Shown: positions 1 to 7,937, numbered from the stretch's first letter. The stretch: 13,836 nucleotides of DNA from an uncultured Succinatimonas sp. (GCF_905203285.1 NZ_CAJKVK010000058.1:1-13836); one strand, 5' to 3'. Notes: generated from the letters alone by a model not told the origin. Numbers and translations: made by a program.

Positions 1-65
1 TCAGTTGGTAGAGCATAACCTTGCCATGGTTAGGGTCGCGAGTTCGAACCTCGTTTCCCGCTCCA
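1..65 (+). tRNA. glyW: tRNA-Gly (anticodon GCC), 5' end cut by window
   Basis: This glycine tRNA lacks its 5' acceptor strand and part of the D arm because the window begins inside it. The anticodon stem is 16-20 paired with 28-32. It encloses a seven-base loop with GCC at 23-25. The T arm is GCGAG/CTCGT around TTCGAAC, and the 3' end is an encoded CCA at 63-65. It is the first of three tRNAs in the same order and with the same anticodons as glyW-cysT-leuZ in E. coli. The symbol rests on that synteny. Confidence 0.95.
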
Positions 66-68
66 AAA

Positions 69-142
69 GGCGCGTTAGTAAAGCGGTTATACAGCGGATT
101 GCAAATTCGTATAGTCCAGTTCGACTCTGGAACGCGCCTCCA
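69..142 (+). tRNA. cysT: tRNA-Cys (anticodon GCA)
   Basis: This is a complete cysteine tRNA. The acceptor stem GGCGCGT (69-75) pairs perfectly with ACGCGCC (132-138). The discriminator base is U139 and CCA is encoded at 140-142. The anticodon stem 94-98/106-110 contains two G-U pairs and holds GCA at 101-103. The T loop is TTCGACT. Only three bases separate it from tRNA-Gly, so the tRNAs must be cut from one transcript. Second gene of the glyW-cysT-leuZ-like cluster. Confidence 0.97.
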
Positions 143-152
143 CAAACAAGCT

Positions 153-242
153 GCCCGGGTGGTGAAATTGGTAGACACAAGGGACTTAAAATCCCTCGAA
201 CCTTAAAAGTTCGTACCGGTTCGACCCCGGTCCCGGGCACCA
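153..242 (+). tRNA. leuZ: tRNA-Leu (anticodon UAA), class II with long variable arm
   Basis: This is a complete leucine tRNA of 90 bases including the encoded CCA (240-242). The acceptor stem GCCCGGG (153-159) pairs with CCCGGGC (232-238), and the discriminator is A239. The anticodon stem 180-184/192-196 holds the loop CTTAAAA, with UAA at 187-189. The long variable arm expected of a class II tRNA lies between the anticodon and T arms (about 197-213). No terminator hairpin follows it. The xseA start codon lies only 20 bases downstream, so the cluster probably reads into xseA. Confidence 0.97.
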
Positions 243-262
243 ACTCTAAGATTAGTCCTCCT

Positions 263-1732
263 ATGGCAATGAACGCCTTTCTTAATAATTCTCTTGATGA
301 TTTTTCCAAGTCGGTAAATTCGTCGATTTCGTCTTCGTCACTTGAAGCTTCAGCAATGACCGTAAGTCGTTTTGTAAGCGTGACGAATAATGCTCTTCAA
401 AATTTCGGTCAAGCTGTAGTTATCGGTGAGATAAGTGAAATAAAGACATACTCTCATCTTTATTTTAAATTAAAAGACGAAACGGCAGCTGTTGATTGCC
501 TGATGTTTGCAAGTGTCTTAAATCGTCTTTCGTTCATACCCAAGATTGGTATGAAGGTAGTTGTTGTCGGAAAAAGTTCAATTTATCTTAAAACCGGACA
601 ATTTAAGCTGATTGCAGAAAAAATGATTGTGGCCGGTGCCGGTAAAATTATGGAAGAATTGCTGGCATTAAAAGAAAAATTACAAAAAGAAGGTGTTTTT
701 GAGGCAATAAAAAGACCGATCCCTAAGTGGATTAATAAAGTTGGCATAATCACTTCAAAAGAAGGTCATGTTCTTCATGATATGCTGACAGTTTTAAATA
801 AAAGAAATCCGGGTATTGAAGTAGTTGTTTATCCTTGTCAGGTTCAAGGATCTGAGGCTCCTGCCACGATAGTTAATGCCTTAAATACAGCATTTAGAGA
901 TAATTTTTGTGATGTGCTTATCGTCGGTCGAGGAGGTGGATCTTTTGAAGATCTTCTGCCTTTTTCCGATGAGTCAGTAGTTCGAACGATTATTAACTCT
1001 CCGATGCCTATAATCTCAGCTGTAGGACATGAACCTGATGTTGCTTTGTCTGATTTTGCTGCGGATTTGAGAGCTCCGACTCCAACTGCTGCTGCAGATA
1101 TTGTTTCTTCTTATACGGTTGAAATGATGCAAAAAGATTTGGATTCTTATGCTTTATTGCTCGGAGATCTTGTTTATAAAAAATTAGATGATTTAAAAGC
1201 TGTTTTAGAGAAAACTGAAATTAAATTGAAAAGTTTTGGTCCTGAATCATTACTTAATTTAAAAAGCAGTTATCTTAATTCATTAAATGAAAAAATCACT
1301 CGCCTGATTTTTGATAGGCTTACTTTTTCTAAAGCACAAACTGACAGTTTTCTTCATCTGTTGCAGGATCATGATCCTAAATTTAAGTTAAATTCATTTG
1401 AACTTACAATTAATGAACTTGAGAAAAGACTTGAATTTACAGTAAATGATGAGGTTGCCAATACCGTAAAGCGTATTGATAATGCCATGTTATCAATGGA
1501 AAGAGCATCTTTTCATCAGAATATGATAAATGCGGATAAAAAGATTGAAACAATAAAAGAGAAGCTGATTTCATTAAATCCGTTATTAGTATTAAAACGC
1601 GGGTATTCCGTAACTTTAGATAAGAAAGGGAAGAGCGCAGATATTAATACTTTGAAAATAAATGATGAAATTAAATCACTTGTTGTCGGCGGACAAATTT
1701 TATCTGTTATAACCAAAATAGAAAAAGATTAA
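263..1732 (+). CDS. xseA: Exodeoxyribonuclease VII large subunit XseA
   Basis: This is the catalytic subunit of exonuclease VII, which degrades single-stranded DNA to oligonucleotides in repair and recombination together with the small subunit XseB. No xseB is present here. From this start it is 489 residues. An N-terminal OB fold covers about residues 32-130, followed by the Exonuc_VII_L domain. Visible signatures are GRGGGSFEDL near residue 221, SAVGHEPDV and DLRAPTPTAAA near 252-278, a long helical coiled-coil segment, and the C-terminal LKRGYSV motif near 445. Start choice is uncertain. ATG 263, 269 and 356 are in frame and none has a clear Shine-Dalgarno sequence. ATG 356 would give MTVSR and 458 residues, close to the 456 of E. 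coli, whereas 263 adds a serine-rich leader of about 31 residues. It lies 20 bases after tRNA-Leu and converges on the gene ending at 1748. Identity is firm; the exact start is not. Confidence 0.95.
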   Translation: MAMNAFLNNSLDDFSKSVNSSISSSSLEASAMTVSRFVSVTNNALQNFGQAVVIGEISEIKTYSHLYFKLKDETAAVDCLMFASVLNRLSFIPKIGMKVVVVGKSSIYLKTGQFKLIAEKMIVAGAGKIMEELLALKEKLQKEGVFEAIKRPIPKWINKVGIITSKEGHVLHDMLTVLNKRNPGIEVVVYPCQVQGSEAPATIVNALNTAFRDNFCDVLIVGRGGGSFEDLLPFSDESVVRTIINSPMPIISAVGHEPDVALSDFAADLRAPTPTAAADIVSSYTVEMMQKDLDSYALLLGDLVYKKLDDLKAVLEKTEIKLKSFGPESLLNLKSSYLNSLNEKITRLIFDRLTFSKAQTDSFLHLLQDHDPKFKLNSFELTINELEKRLEFTVNDEVANTVKRIDNAMLSMERASFHQNMINADKKIETIKEKLISLNPLLVLKRGYSVTLDKKGKSADINTLKINDEIKSLVVGGQILSVITKIEKD

Positions 1733-1743
1733 GATTTCTTAAT
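1721..1743. terminator. Weak AT-rich hairpin between convergent genes
   Basis: The six-base arms ATTAAG (1728-1733) and CTTAAT (1738-1743) enclose a four-base loop and overlap the xseA stop codon. On the minus strand the stem is followed by CTTTTTC (from 1727 down), and on the plus strand by TGCTTTTA. This gives a U-rich tail on each side. The stem is short and almost all A-T, so it is at best a weak bidirectional terminator for xseA and the convergent TerB_C-type gene, whose stops are only 15 bases apart. Confidence 0.3.
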
Positions 1744-1747
1744 GCTT

Positions 1748-4700
1748 TTAACTATGGCGAGAGCAGATCCTTGTTAATAAATCTTCAGTAATGTAAACGC
1801 AGTTTTCTTCAGGGGCCAAGTCAAACAAAGGTTCGTCAAAATTGTCATAACCGTATTCATTTGCTATCTCTACTGCGGCATCAAGAGACATAAACCCTGA
1901 ACTTAAACATAAGCCTTCAAATTCTTTAATATCCATAAGATCACGTTGCTGACTGTGAACTCCTTTGATAAGGTGCAACAGATCTTTATCAATTTGATCG
2001 GTTGATGCTACATCAACTTCGGATACTGTAGCTGCAGTAGGTTCAGTATTTTTTTCATTTGCTATTGCGTCGTTTGTTTTAACTTTATCGGATGCGTCAT
2101 CAGTTAAAAATCCTTCATCAGTATTCTCTTCATTTTGAGCTTTGATTTGACCGATAACTTCACGGACTTGAACGCTTTCCTGAAGCTTTGAGTCAATAAT
2201 AGCTTTGTTTAGATGATTGAAGTCATTTGTCTCTTTGTTTTCATTTGAAGATAAAACAGTTTTGGTATCAATTTTGACGGCATCAAGGATAAGCTGCAAT
2301 TTATGGGTGAAAAATGGTGAAAAACGATAGCGCAGCAATTCTTTTTGCGCATAGTGCAATAAAATTTCGTAAAAATCAGGTGAGTTTACAATGCTGTCAC
2401 TATTTTTGTAAAAAAGTTTTAAAGCCTTCAGATCTATCTGAGGGTTAGGATTGTACAGTTTTAAATAATTTTTGAAGGTTTTTAAGTAGGTTTTTGCTAA
2501 AGTACGCTCTTGTGCAGAGTTAAAGTTTGTACAAGATAAGATTTTATCAATATCATCGTTGGCGCTTACACTGAAATTTACGCAGCAGATAAGATGATAA
2601 GCACACTGTAGAGCTCTTATTTTTTCAATAAACTTGGGACTAAAACGATTAGGCTTTGGTTTTAATACGGTTAGAACACAAGTTGAATGATTAAACGGAG
2701 TACTGAAAACAAAGCGGTTTTTATTGCTGTAGTCGGTAATTGCCGGGAAACAAATAAAATTGCCTTTAACTAAAATTTTTTCAGTAAGTTCTTCGAGTTC
2801 TTTTATATTGTAGCGATCTTTGGTAAATATGGCGCTTAGCGCTTTGTGCGGGGTTTTGGCATAGTTCAGCCAGTTGGCAATAATACCCAGATCGTTAAAG
2901 CTTTCTTCATTGATTAGCAATCGGCGTATTGCAGAGTAGATTTTGTTATTAGGATCTTTAAATAAATCGGTAAATAGTTTTTCACGTTTTTTAAAGAATC
3001 TGTTTATTGATTGAGTGCTAACGGATGAAATGAGTTTTTTATTATCTTTAATTTCATTAAAGAGTAAATTTGCAAAAATTTTGCCGATTTTAGCTAAAGA
3101 CGCATGATGTAAAAAGCCGTGTTTTAGCAAGGAATTCTTTAATGATTGGCAATCATTGTCTTTAATGCTTATGTCCAGTGTATATTTAAGATCTTCTTTA
3201 AATGTACCGTTTTGCGCATTTTGTTTTAAATATTTGTATAAAAACTTTACCAGTTCAACATAGTAATCCGGATGGAATAACTTCAGGTTTTTATTTAAAT
3301 ATTTAAGCGTAGGGGCAATATAAAAGAGATCTTTAAGATGTTCAGGCAACGAATCAAAATTATTATCATAACTTTTAAGCACTTTGTGACATAACAGGCT
3401 TAAAAGTTCGGGACAATAAATAAAGCTTAAAACAAAGTCTTCATTTAAATAATCTTTATCGTTTGCGTTGAATCTAAAGAGAAGATAACTTAAAGCAAGG
3501 CTTTGCGGATATAAAGAAGATTCATCATTTAATTGAAGATTAAATGAGTTTAAAAGGTTGATTTCAAGCTCTTGATAGTCTTCTTTGCTGTAGCCTGAAA
3601 ATAACGGTTTTAACACTAACAGATAGAAAGATGAAAAATTTAAAGCGTAATTACACAACGTTTCATTGCTGTCGATCTTTAATTTTTCATTTAAAAGTTC
3701 ACGAATTTTGAACCGATCTTCGTCAGGTGAAGGATTAAAAACCAGTGCGTCAAAGTGTTCAACATCTTTTAAACTTGATGATTGCGCTAAAAATTTATTG
3801 GTTTTCCCTATGGGTAGAACGGAGATATGGTTGGGATTCGGAATAAGCGAGATTAGATCTTTATTTTTTATAAATAAAGTTAGGTTTTCTTTACTTATAA
3901 AGCCGTTTTTTAAAGCGCTAAGTTCTATAGTTGGCGCTGAATTTATATTTTTTTTATAAAATTGCTTGGTATTTAAAATGATCTGACGGTTTAAGCGATA
4001 AAACTCATCAATGCCTTTGGTAAACGATGCTTGTTCATTTTTATCATGACTGGATGCTAAGTTTGTTGGTTTTGCTTCTACATCATCATTTACGTCTTTG
4101 TCTGAATCAAGATCAGAATAGTATTGAGTGAAATTAAAAATTTTAAAGCGGTTTTTACGTGAACTTACATTTTCAGGAATTTGACAGTTGATCTCTTCAA
4201 GAGTCTTAAGTTCAAGAGCATTTGGCTTTAACTTTAGATAAGCATTTTTAAGCTCTTCGCGAAAAGGGTAGTTTGCATCGATTTTGACGTAATAAGGAAG
4301 GCTTGCGGCAAGCAATGCCATGATGTTGATGAATTGACTGTGCTGTTCGTCATTTAAACGGCTCAAACAATATTTTTCATCGTTAAAATCACAGGGGTAG
4401 GAAGTAATTTCTGCTGCAAAAGTAAAACAGCGGCGAATAAAAATAGCACCTTCTGCAGGCAGGGGCATATCATTTATGATGTTATCAAGGCGTGCTCTTA
4501 AATAAACGTTGAGTTTGGTTTTACAAACGGTATGAAGCGCCTCAAACACTCTTAATAAGATGTTGTAATTCTGAATTTTGTATAAAGCATATTTTAATTT
4601 CGGTAAATCTCGTTTTGCGATTTGGTTTTGCTCTTTTAAAGCTTTGACGACGGCACAATCTTTGTCATTGTACAGATTGGGTTTTTGTACTATGTAGATT

Positions 4701-4969
4701 TGAGTGTTTTCATCAATGGTGCTTGGAATATAAAAAGGAACCGGTGCCAAATTGTAGCAGCTTAATAATTTGATTAAATCTGCATAAAATTCTTTATTAT
4801 AGGTTTTTGCATCAATAAACAATTTGGCGCATAGCTCTTTAAGTGTAAGAGGAATAAGGCCTTTTGATGAGGCAAGAGCTTGCAGGGATTTTATTTCAAA
4901 AGTAAAAAGGTGCGGCAGTACGTCGTTTTGGTGTGTAAGATAATAAGTAAGGGTACGCCGTATTTCCAT
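1748..4969 (-). CDS. Large divergent protein with C-terminal TerB_C-like domain
   Basis: This predicted cytosolic protein of 1073 residues has no signal peptide or membrane segment that I can see. It is rich in Lys, Leu, Asn and Phe and probably mostly helical. The only part I recognise is the C-terminus. Residues 920-942 (LNKAIIDSKLQESVQVREV and following) fit the segment that begins the TerB_C domain. After an acidic, low-complexity linker (about 945-995), residues 1010-1067 fit its second half (KEFEGLC, GFMSLDAAVEIANEYGYD, DEPLF, ITEDLL). TerB_C occurs in large proteins tied to tellurite-resistance-type stress and phage-response modules. Its biochemical role is not established. A second acidic spacer lies at about 286-314. 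The N-terminal 280 residues might be a decayed TerB_N region, but I cannot show that. The start is ATG 4967-4969 because an in-frame TGA lies three codons upstream. It stands alone, with no ter genes nearby. The domain call is moderately confident; the function is unknown. Confidence 0.6.
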   Translation of the reverse strand: MEIRRTLTYYLTHQNDVLPHLFTFEIKSLQALASSKGLIPLTLKELCAKLFIDAKTYNKEFYADLIKLLSCYNLAPVPFYIPSTIDENTQIYIVQKPNLYNDKDCAVVKALKEQNQIAKRDLPKLKYALYKIQNYNILLRVFEALHTVCKTKLNVYLRARLDNIINDMPLPAEGAIFIRRCFTFAAEITSYPCDFNDEKYCLSRLNDEQHSQFINIMALLAASLPYYVKIDANYPFREELKNAYLKLKPNALELKTLEEINCQIPENVSSRKNRFKIFNFTQYYSDLDSDKDVNDDVEAKPTNLASSHDKNEQASFTKGIDEFYRLNRQIILNTKQFYKKNINSAPTIELSALKNGFISKENLTLFIKNKDLISLIPNPNHISVLPIGKTNKFLAQSSSLKDVEHFDALVFNPSPDEDRFKIRELLNEKLKIDSNETLCNYALNFSSFYLLVLKPLFSGYSKEDYQELEINLLNSFNLQLNDESSLYPQSLALSYLLFRFNANDKDYLNEDFVLSFIYCPELLSLLCHKVLKSYDNNFDSLPEHLKDLFYIAPTLKYLNKNLKLFHPDYYVELVKFLYKYLKQNAQNGTFKEDLKYTLDISIKDNDCQSLKNSLLKHGFLHHASLAKIGKIFANLLFNEIKDNKKLISSVSTQSINRFFKKREKLFTDLFKDPNNKIYSAIRRLLINEESFNDLGIIANWLNYAKTPHKALSAIFTKDRYNIKELEELTEKILVKGNFICFPAITDYSNKNRFVFSTPFNHSTCVLTVLKPKPNRFSPKFIEKIRALQCAYHLICCVNFSVSANDDIDKILSCTNFNSAQERTLAKTYLKTFKNYLKLYNPNPQIDLKALKLFYKNSDSIVNSPDFYEILLHYAQKELLRYRFSPFFTHKLQLILDAVKIDTKTVLSSNENKETNDFNHLNKAIIDSKLQESVQVREVIGQIKAQNEENTDEGFLTDDASDKVKTNDAIANEKNTEPTAATVSEVDVASTDQIDKDLLHLIKGVHSQQRDLMDIKEFEGLCLSSGFMSLDAAVEIANEYGYDNFDEPLFDLAPEENCVYITEDLLTRICSRHS

Positions 4970-5000
4970 ATTTTTTCAAAGCCAAATAGTGTAATAATTA

Positions 5001-5006
5001 ATTATA
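5001..5006 (-). promoter_or_regulatory. Candidate -10 box for the TerB_C-type gene, inside a 12-bp palindrome
   Basis: On the minus strand this hexamer reads TATAAT, an exact sigma-70 -10 match about 31 bases upstream of the ATG at 4969. It lies inside the perfect palindrome ATAATTAATTAT (4994-5005 on plus), which could be an operator but may be chance in such AT-rich DNA. An exact TTGACA (minus strand, plus coordinates 5038-5043) sits 31 bases further upstream, too far to be its partner. No good -35 is found at 16-18 bases. Confidence 0.35.
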
Positions 5007-5128
5007 CTGTGCTTTTTTCAAAAAATTAATTTTCATCTGTCAAAACTGTTGTCTGATAGATGTTTTTGCTATTTTGTATGGAGAGTAAAATCGTTTTAAA
5101 CTAAGTTAAAAATTTTTAAGATAATTTT

Positions 5129-5539
5129 ATGATGAAACGTTATTTATTGAATTTTCTATTGTCATTTGTTGTTTTATTTTCTTTTTTGCAGTCAGTATAT
5201 GCAAAGGCTGTTATTGAGGTTAAAAATGATACTCCAGAAAGCTGTTCGCTAGCTTTAAGCGGGCCGATTGCTGACGGTAAAAGTCTTACGTTAGGATGGT
5301 ATGTTTTTGCTCCCGGGGAAGAAGCTAGGATTGTAATTGATGAAATTATCAATACCGAAGATATTTATGTTTTCCATGACTGCGGCTTATCGATAAAAAA
5401 GGATGAGGAGCAGAAAAAGCTTTATGTAAGAACTGACTTTAAATTTGCTGATACTACTGATAAAAGTGATACACAAGGATATGAAGAGGTATCTTTTGTA
5501 AAGCTTAATTCTTTAAAATTTGTGATAAGAAATAGATAA
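5129..5539 (+). CDS. Small exported protein, DUF1036-like
   Basis: The 136-residue product has a clear Sec signal peptide: MMKR, a hydrophobic core (about 5-21), and a likely signal peptidase I site after V-Y-A at residue 25. The mature part of about 111 residues should be periplasmic or secreted. Residues 28-85 resemble DUF1036. An opening beta strand ending VKNDTP is followed by LGWYVFAPGEEARIVID and then DIYVFHDCG. That resembles the GWW/GWY...P...YVY pattern of the family, whose function is unknown. Cys39 and Cys85 are the only cysteines in the mature protein and could form a disulphide. The C-terminal half is charged. Two ATGs are adjacent (5129 and 5132) with only a weak upstream purine stretch. 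The gene is head-to-head with the TerB_C-type gene and ends 25 bases before yigZ, so it is probably co-transcribed with yigZ. The gene itself is convincing; the family call is tentative. Confidence 0.75.
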   Translation: MMKRYLLNFLLSFVVLFSFLQSVYAKAVIEVKNDTPESCSLALSGPIADGKSLTLGWYVFAPGEEARIVIDEIINTEDIYVFHDCGLSIKKDEEQKKLYVRTDFKFADTTDKSDTQGYEEVSFVKLNSLKFVIRNR

Positions 5540-5564
5540 CACTCAATTTAATCGAATTATTGAC

Positions 5565-6197
5565 ATGAAAGAAGATTTATACAGTGTTCCGGCTCTTGAC
5601 GGACTAAATTGCCATCGTACTGAGTTTACGGTAAAAAAGAGTCGCTTTATTACCAGCGTGTTTCATGTTTCATCAGGAGATGAGGCAAAAGCTGCGATTG
5701 ACTTTGTATGTAAAGAATTTTCCGATGCAAGGCACAATTGCTTTGCCTATAACGCAGGAAAACCCGGATCTACGGCAATTTGCGGATGCTCTGACGACGG
5801 AGAGCCTCATGGAACAGCAGGTCGTCCGATGCTAAACGTTGTTTTACATAGTGATGTAGGTGAGTTATGTGTTGTAGTAACGCGTTATTTCGGCGGAATT
5901 CTTTTGGGAACCGGAGGGTTGGTTAAAGCATATCAGGATAGCGTAAAGCTTGCTTTAGAAGATTTGCCGCTTACTACAAGAATGATTCCGGCTTTTGTAA
6001 CAGCTTGTTTTGATCATCGCTATGTAACCGTGTTTTTAAGGCTGCTTCCTACTTTTAGAGCAGATATTATTGATTCAAGTTTTGCTGATAAGGCTTTTTA
6101 CCATGTGCGTTTACCGCAATCTGAAGTTGAAAATTTTCGTTTAAAGCTCATTGAGATGACTAAAGGGCAAGTGGATTTTTCTGAAGTTAAAAATTAA
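5565..6197 (+). CDS. yigZ: YigZ / IMPACT family protein (UPF0029)
   Basis: The 210-residue product matches E. coli YigZ along its length and is the usual size for the family. The conserved N-terminal domain shows KKSRFI (24-29), DARHNCFAY (54-62), SDDGEPHGTAGRPML (76-90) and RYFGGILLGTGGLVKAY (107-123). The last two blocks are the signature of the UPF0029/IMPACT fold. The remaining 80 residues correspond to the smaller C-terminal alpha/beta domain (DUF1949 type). The family is linked to translation and stress control through the eukaryotic IMPACT protein, which binds GCN1. The bacterial role is not firmly established. The start ATG follows the DUF1036-like gene by 25 bases without a strong Shine-Dalgarno sequence. 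It converges on the SulP gene, and its stop codon lies inside the hairpin that terminates that gene. Confidence 0.93.
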   Translation: MKEDLYSVPALDGLNCHRTEFTVKKSRFITSVFHVSSGDEAKAAIDFVCKEFSDARHNCFAYNAGKPGSTAICGCSDDGEPHGTAGRPMLNVVLHSDVGELCVVVTRYFGGILLGTGGLVKAYQDSVKLALEDLPLTTRMIPAFVTACFDHRYVTVFLRLLPTFRADIIDSSFADKAFYHVRLPQSEVENFRLKLIEMTKGQVDFSEVKN

Positions 6198-6223
6198 AGG
6201 CCGCAAAAAATAGCGACCTTTAA
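6188..6223 (-). terminator. Intrinsic terminator of the SulP gene, overlapping the yigZ stop
   Basis: The arms TTAAAGGCCGC (6194-6204) and GCGACCTTTAA (6213-6223) pair over 11 positions with one mismatch, around an eight-base loop. On the minus strand the stem is followed directly by TTTTT (plus 6193-6189), the classical U tract. On the plus strand it is followed by GAGGATAG, without a U tract. It therefore terminates the SulP transcript well and yigZ poorly, if at all. The left arm contains the yigZ stop codon (6195-6197). Confidence 0.8.
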
Positions 6224-6240
6224 GAGGATAGCTTTGGAGT

Positions 6241-7935
6241 TTAAATATCCTGATGTCGTCTGACAAACTCAGGATCATCCATAAGTTTTTGAGCAAGCTT
6301 AATTGCAGTCGGAAAATCCTGTACGAAAGCGGCATCGGTAGTATCAGGCGTGATCCCGGCTTTTTTAAGCAAGTCACGCGGCTGCTGGCGCATTGCAGCA
6401 AAAATAATGTAGCTGTGGTGTTCTTTACAGATTTTTACGATTTCTTCAATTGAGGCTTCGCCTGATGCATCTAAATAAGGCATAAAACGCATGCGCAATA
6501 TTAAAATACGGGGCAGAATATCAAGACCTTTCAAGCGATCGCACAGTTCATTGGCTACGCCGAAAAACAATGGACCGTTAATTTGAAAAACGTTGACTCC
6601 TTCAGGAATTTCAACCTCTTTTGAATTTTCTCCGTCGTTTGCGTCATATTCGGATAAGCGCATATGCGGTCTGATTTCAATTGACTTTGACATGTGGCGC
6701 ATAAACAGCAGAGATGCAAAAGTAACACCGACACCGATTGCAACGGTTAAATCAACGAACACAGTAAGAGAGAAAGTTAAAAATAAGATGGTTCTGTCTG
6801 AGGGCGATATTTTTGAAATCTGCACGAAATGCTTAATATCACTCATACCCCATGCCACCATAAACAGGACGGCGGCAAGTCCTGCCATGGGGATGTAGGC
6901 TAAGATATCCATGATGGTATAAAGGAATACGAGCAAAAACAGGGCATGAAAAATTCCTGATATGGGAGTTTTTCCGCCAGACTTTATATTAGTTGCGGTA
7001 CGGGCAATAGCTCCGGTTGCCGGAAGTCCACCGAAAAACCCTGAGGCGATATTGGCCACGCCTTGACCTATAAGTTCCTGGTTTAAAGAGTGCTTGTATC
7101 CTGTCATGGAATCGGCGACAACTGCAGAAAGCAAAGCTTCAATTCCTGCAAGGAAAGCTATGGTAAAAGCAGACGGAATTAAATTACGAATCTCATCTAA
7201 AGTCAGACTTGGTAATGTAGGCATCGGAAGGCCGTTAGGCATTTGAGGGAAGCGCGATCCTATAGTGTCTACCGGTAAGTTGAATAAAAAAGTAATAAGG
7301 GATACTGCGACGATAGAAACTAAATATGCTGGGATTTTGGCACTTACCTTTTTAGATATGGCGATAATCGCAAAGCCTAGCAAACCTAAACCTAACGCAT
7401 AGATTGATGTTTCATCAAGGTGCTTGAAATAAGCCATCCATTTTTCAATAAATTCAGCCGGGACATCGGTAAAAGTAAGTCCTAGAAAATCTTTTACTTG
7501 AGAAGAGGCGATAATAACAGCAATTCCGGTTGTAAATCCGGTAATAACGGGATACGGAATATATTTAATGAGTTTGCCAAGTCGTGCATATCCGGCAACT
7601 ATTAAGAGAATGCCGGCCATAACTGATGCGACGATAAGTCCGTCAAAGCCGTATCTTGCAATTACGTCAAAAATTACGACGACAAACGCTCCTGTGGGTC
7701 CACCGATTTGTACTCTGGTCCCGCCTAAAAATGAAATGAAGAAGCCTGCAACCACCGCAGTCACAAGACCTTTATCCGGAGATGCTCCGGATGCTACGGC
7801 CATTGCCATGGCAAGCGGCAATGCTACGATAGCTACGGTAAGTCCTGCAATAATATCTTGCCGGAAAGTTTTTAAATCATAACCTTCTTGTATGCAGGTG
7901 AAAAGCGACGGAATAAGACGTTCAGGCGTTTGCAT
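6241..7935 (-). CDS. SulP family anion/dicarboxylate transporter with STAS domain (DauA-like)
   Basis: This is a 564-residue inner-membrane carrier. Residues 25-425 form the multi-span SulP core. It shows DIIAGLTVAIVALPLAMA near 27, GGTRVQIGGPTGAF at 71-84, a conserved middle block SMTGYKHSLNQELIGQG, and the FFGGLPATGAIARTATN motif. A cytosolic STAS domain follows at about 448-550, with MPYLDASG at 485-492 where the regulatory loop of STAS domains lies. The sequence resembles E. coli DauA (YchM) throughout, including QVKDFLGL and TIGSRF. DauA carries C4-dicarboxylates such as succinate at acidic pH. Other SulP proteins carry sulfate or bicarbonate, so the substrate here is not settled. The start ATG 7933-7935 has a weak purine-rich site. 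It lies 97 bases downstream of mntP in the same direction and is probably co-transcribed or read from the structured leader between them. Confidence 0.93.
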   Translation of the reverse strand: MQTPERLIPSLFTCIQEGYDLKTFRQDIIAGLTVAIVALPLAMAMAVASGASPDKGLVTAVVAGFFISFLGGTRVQIGGPTGAFVVVIFDVIARYGFDGLIVASVMAGILLIVAGYARLGKLIKYIPYPVITGFTTGIAVIIASSQVKDFLGLTFTDVPAEFIEKWMAYFKHLDETSIYALGLGLLGFAIIAISKKVSAKIPAYLVSIVAVSLITFLFNLPVDTIGSRFPQMPNGLPMPTLPSLTLDEIRNLIPSAFTIAFLAGIEALLSAVVADSMTGYKHSLNQELIGQGVANIASGFFGGLPATGAIARTATNIKSGGKTPISGIFHALFLLVFLYTIMDILAYIPMAGLAAVLFMVAWGMSDIKHFVQISKISPSDRTILFLTFSLTVFVDLTVAIGVGVTFASLLFMRHMSKSIEIRPHMRLSEYDANDGENSKEVEIPEGVNVFQINGPLFFGVANELCDRLKGLDILPRILILRMRFMPYLDASGEASIEEIVKICKEHHSYIIFAAMRQQPRDLLKKAGITPDTTDAAFVQDFPTAIKLAQKLMDDPEFVRRHQDI

Positions 7936-7937
7936 AG

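Noticed and set aside
5..262. Upstream part of the xseA reading frame
   Set aside because: The frame is open through the tRNAs by chance. Translation cannot reasonably start inside processed tRNAs, and the residues do not resemble XseA.
254..262. CCTCCT just before the xseA ATG as a ribosome binding site
   Set aside because: It is identical to the anti-SD sequence, not complementary to it. On the minus strand it would be AGGAGG, but no start codon follows at usable spacing.
1..309. Minus-strand open frame of 102 codons across the tRNA genes
   Set aside because: It runs antisense through three well-formed tRNAs, and its product matches tRNA-derived translations rather than a protein family.
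5001..5043. Perfect TTGACA plus perfect TATAAT on the minus strand
   Set aside because: The two boxes are 31 bases apart, far beyond the 16-18 base spacing of a sigma-70 promoter, so they are unlikely to work together.
7568..7882. Plus-strand open frame of 104 codons antisense to the SulP gene
   Set aside because: It is a shadow of the membrane-protein codons, with no ribosome binding site and no family resemblance.
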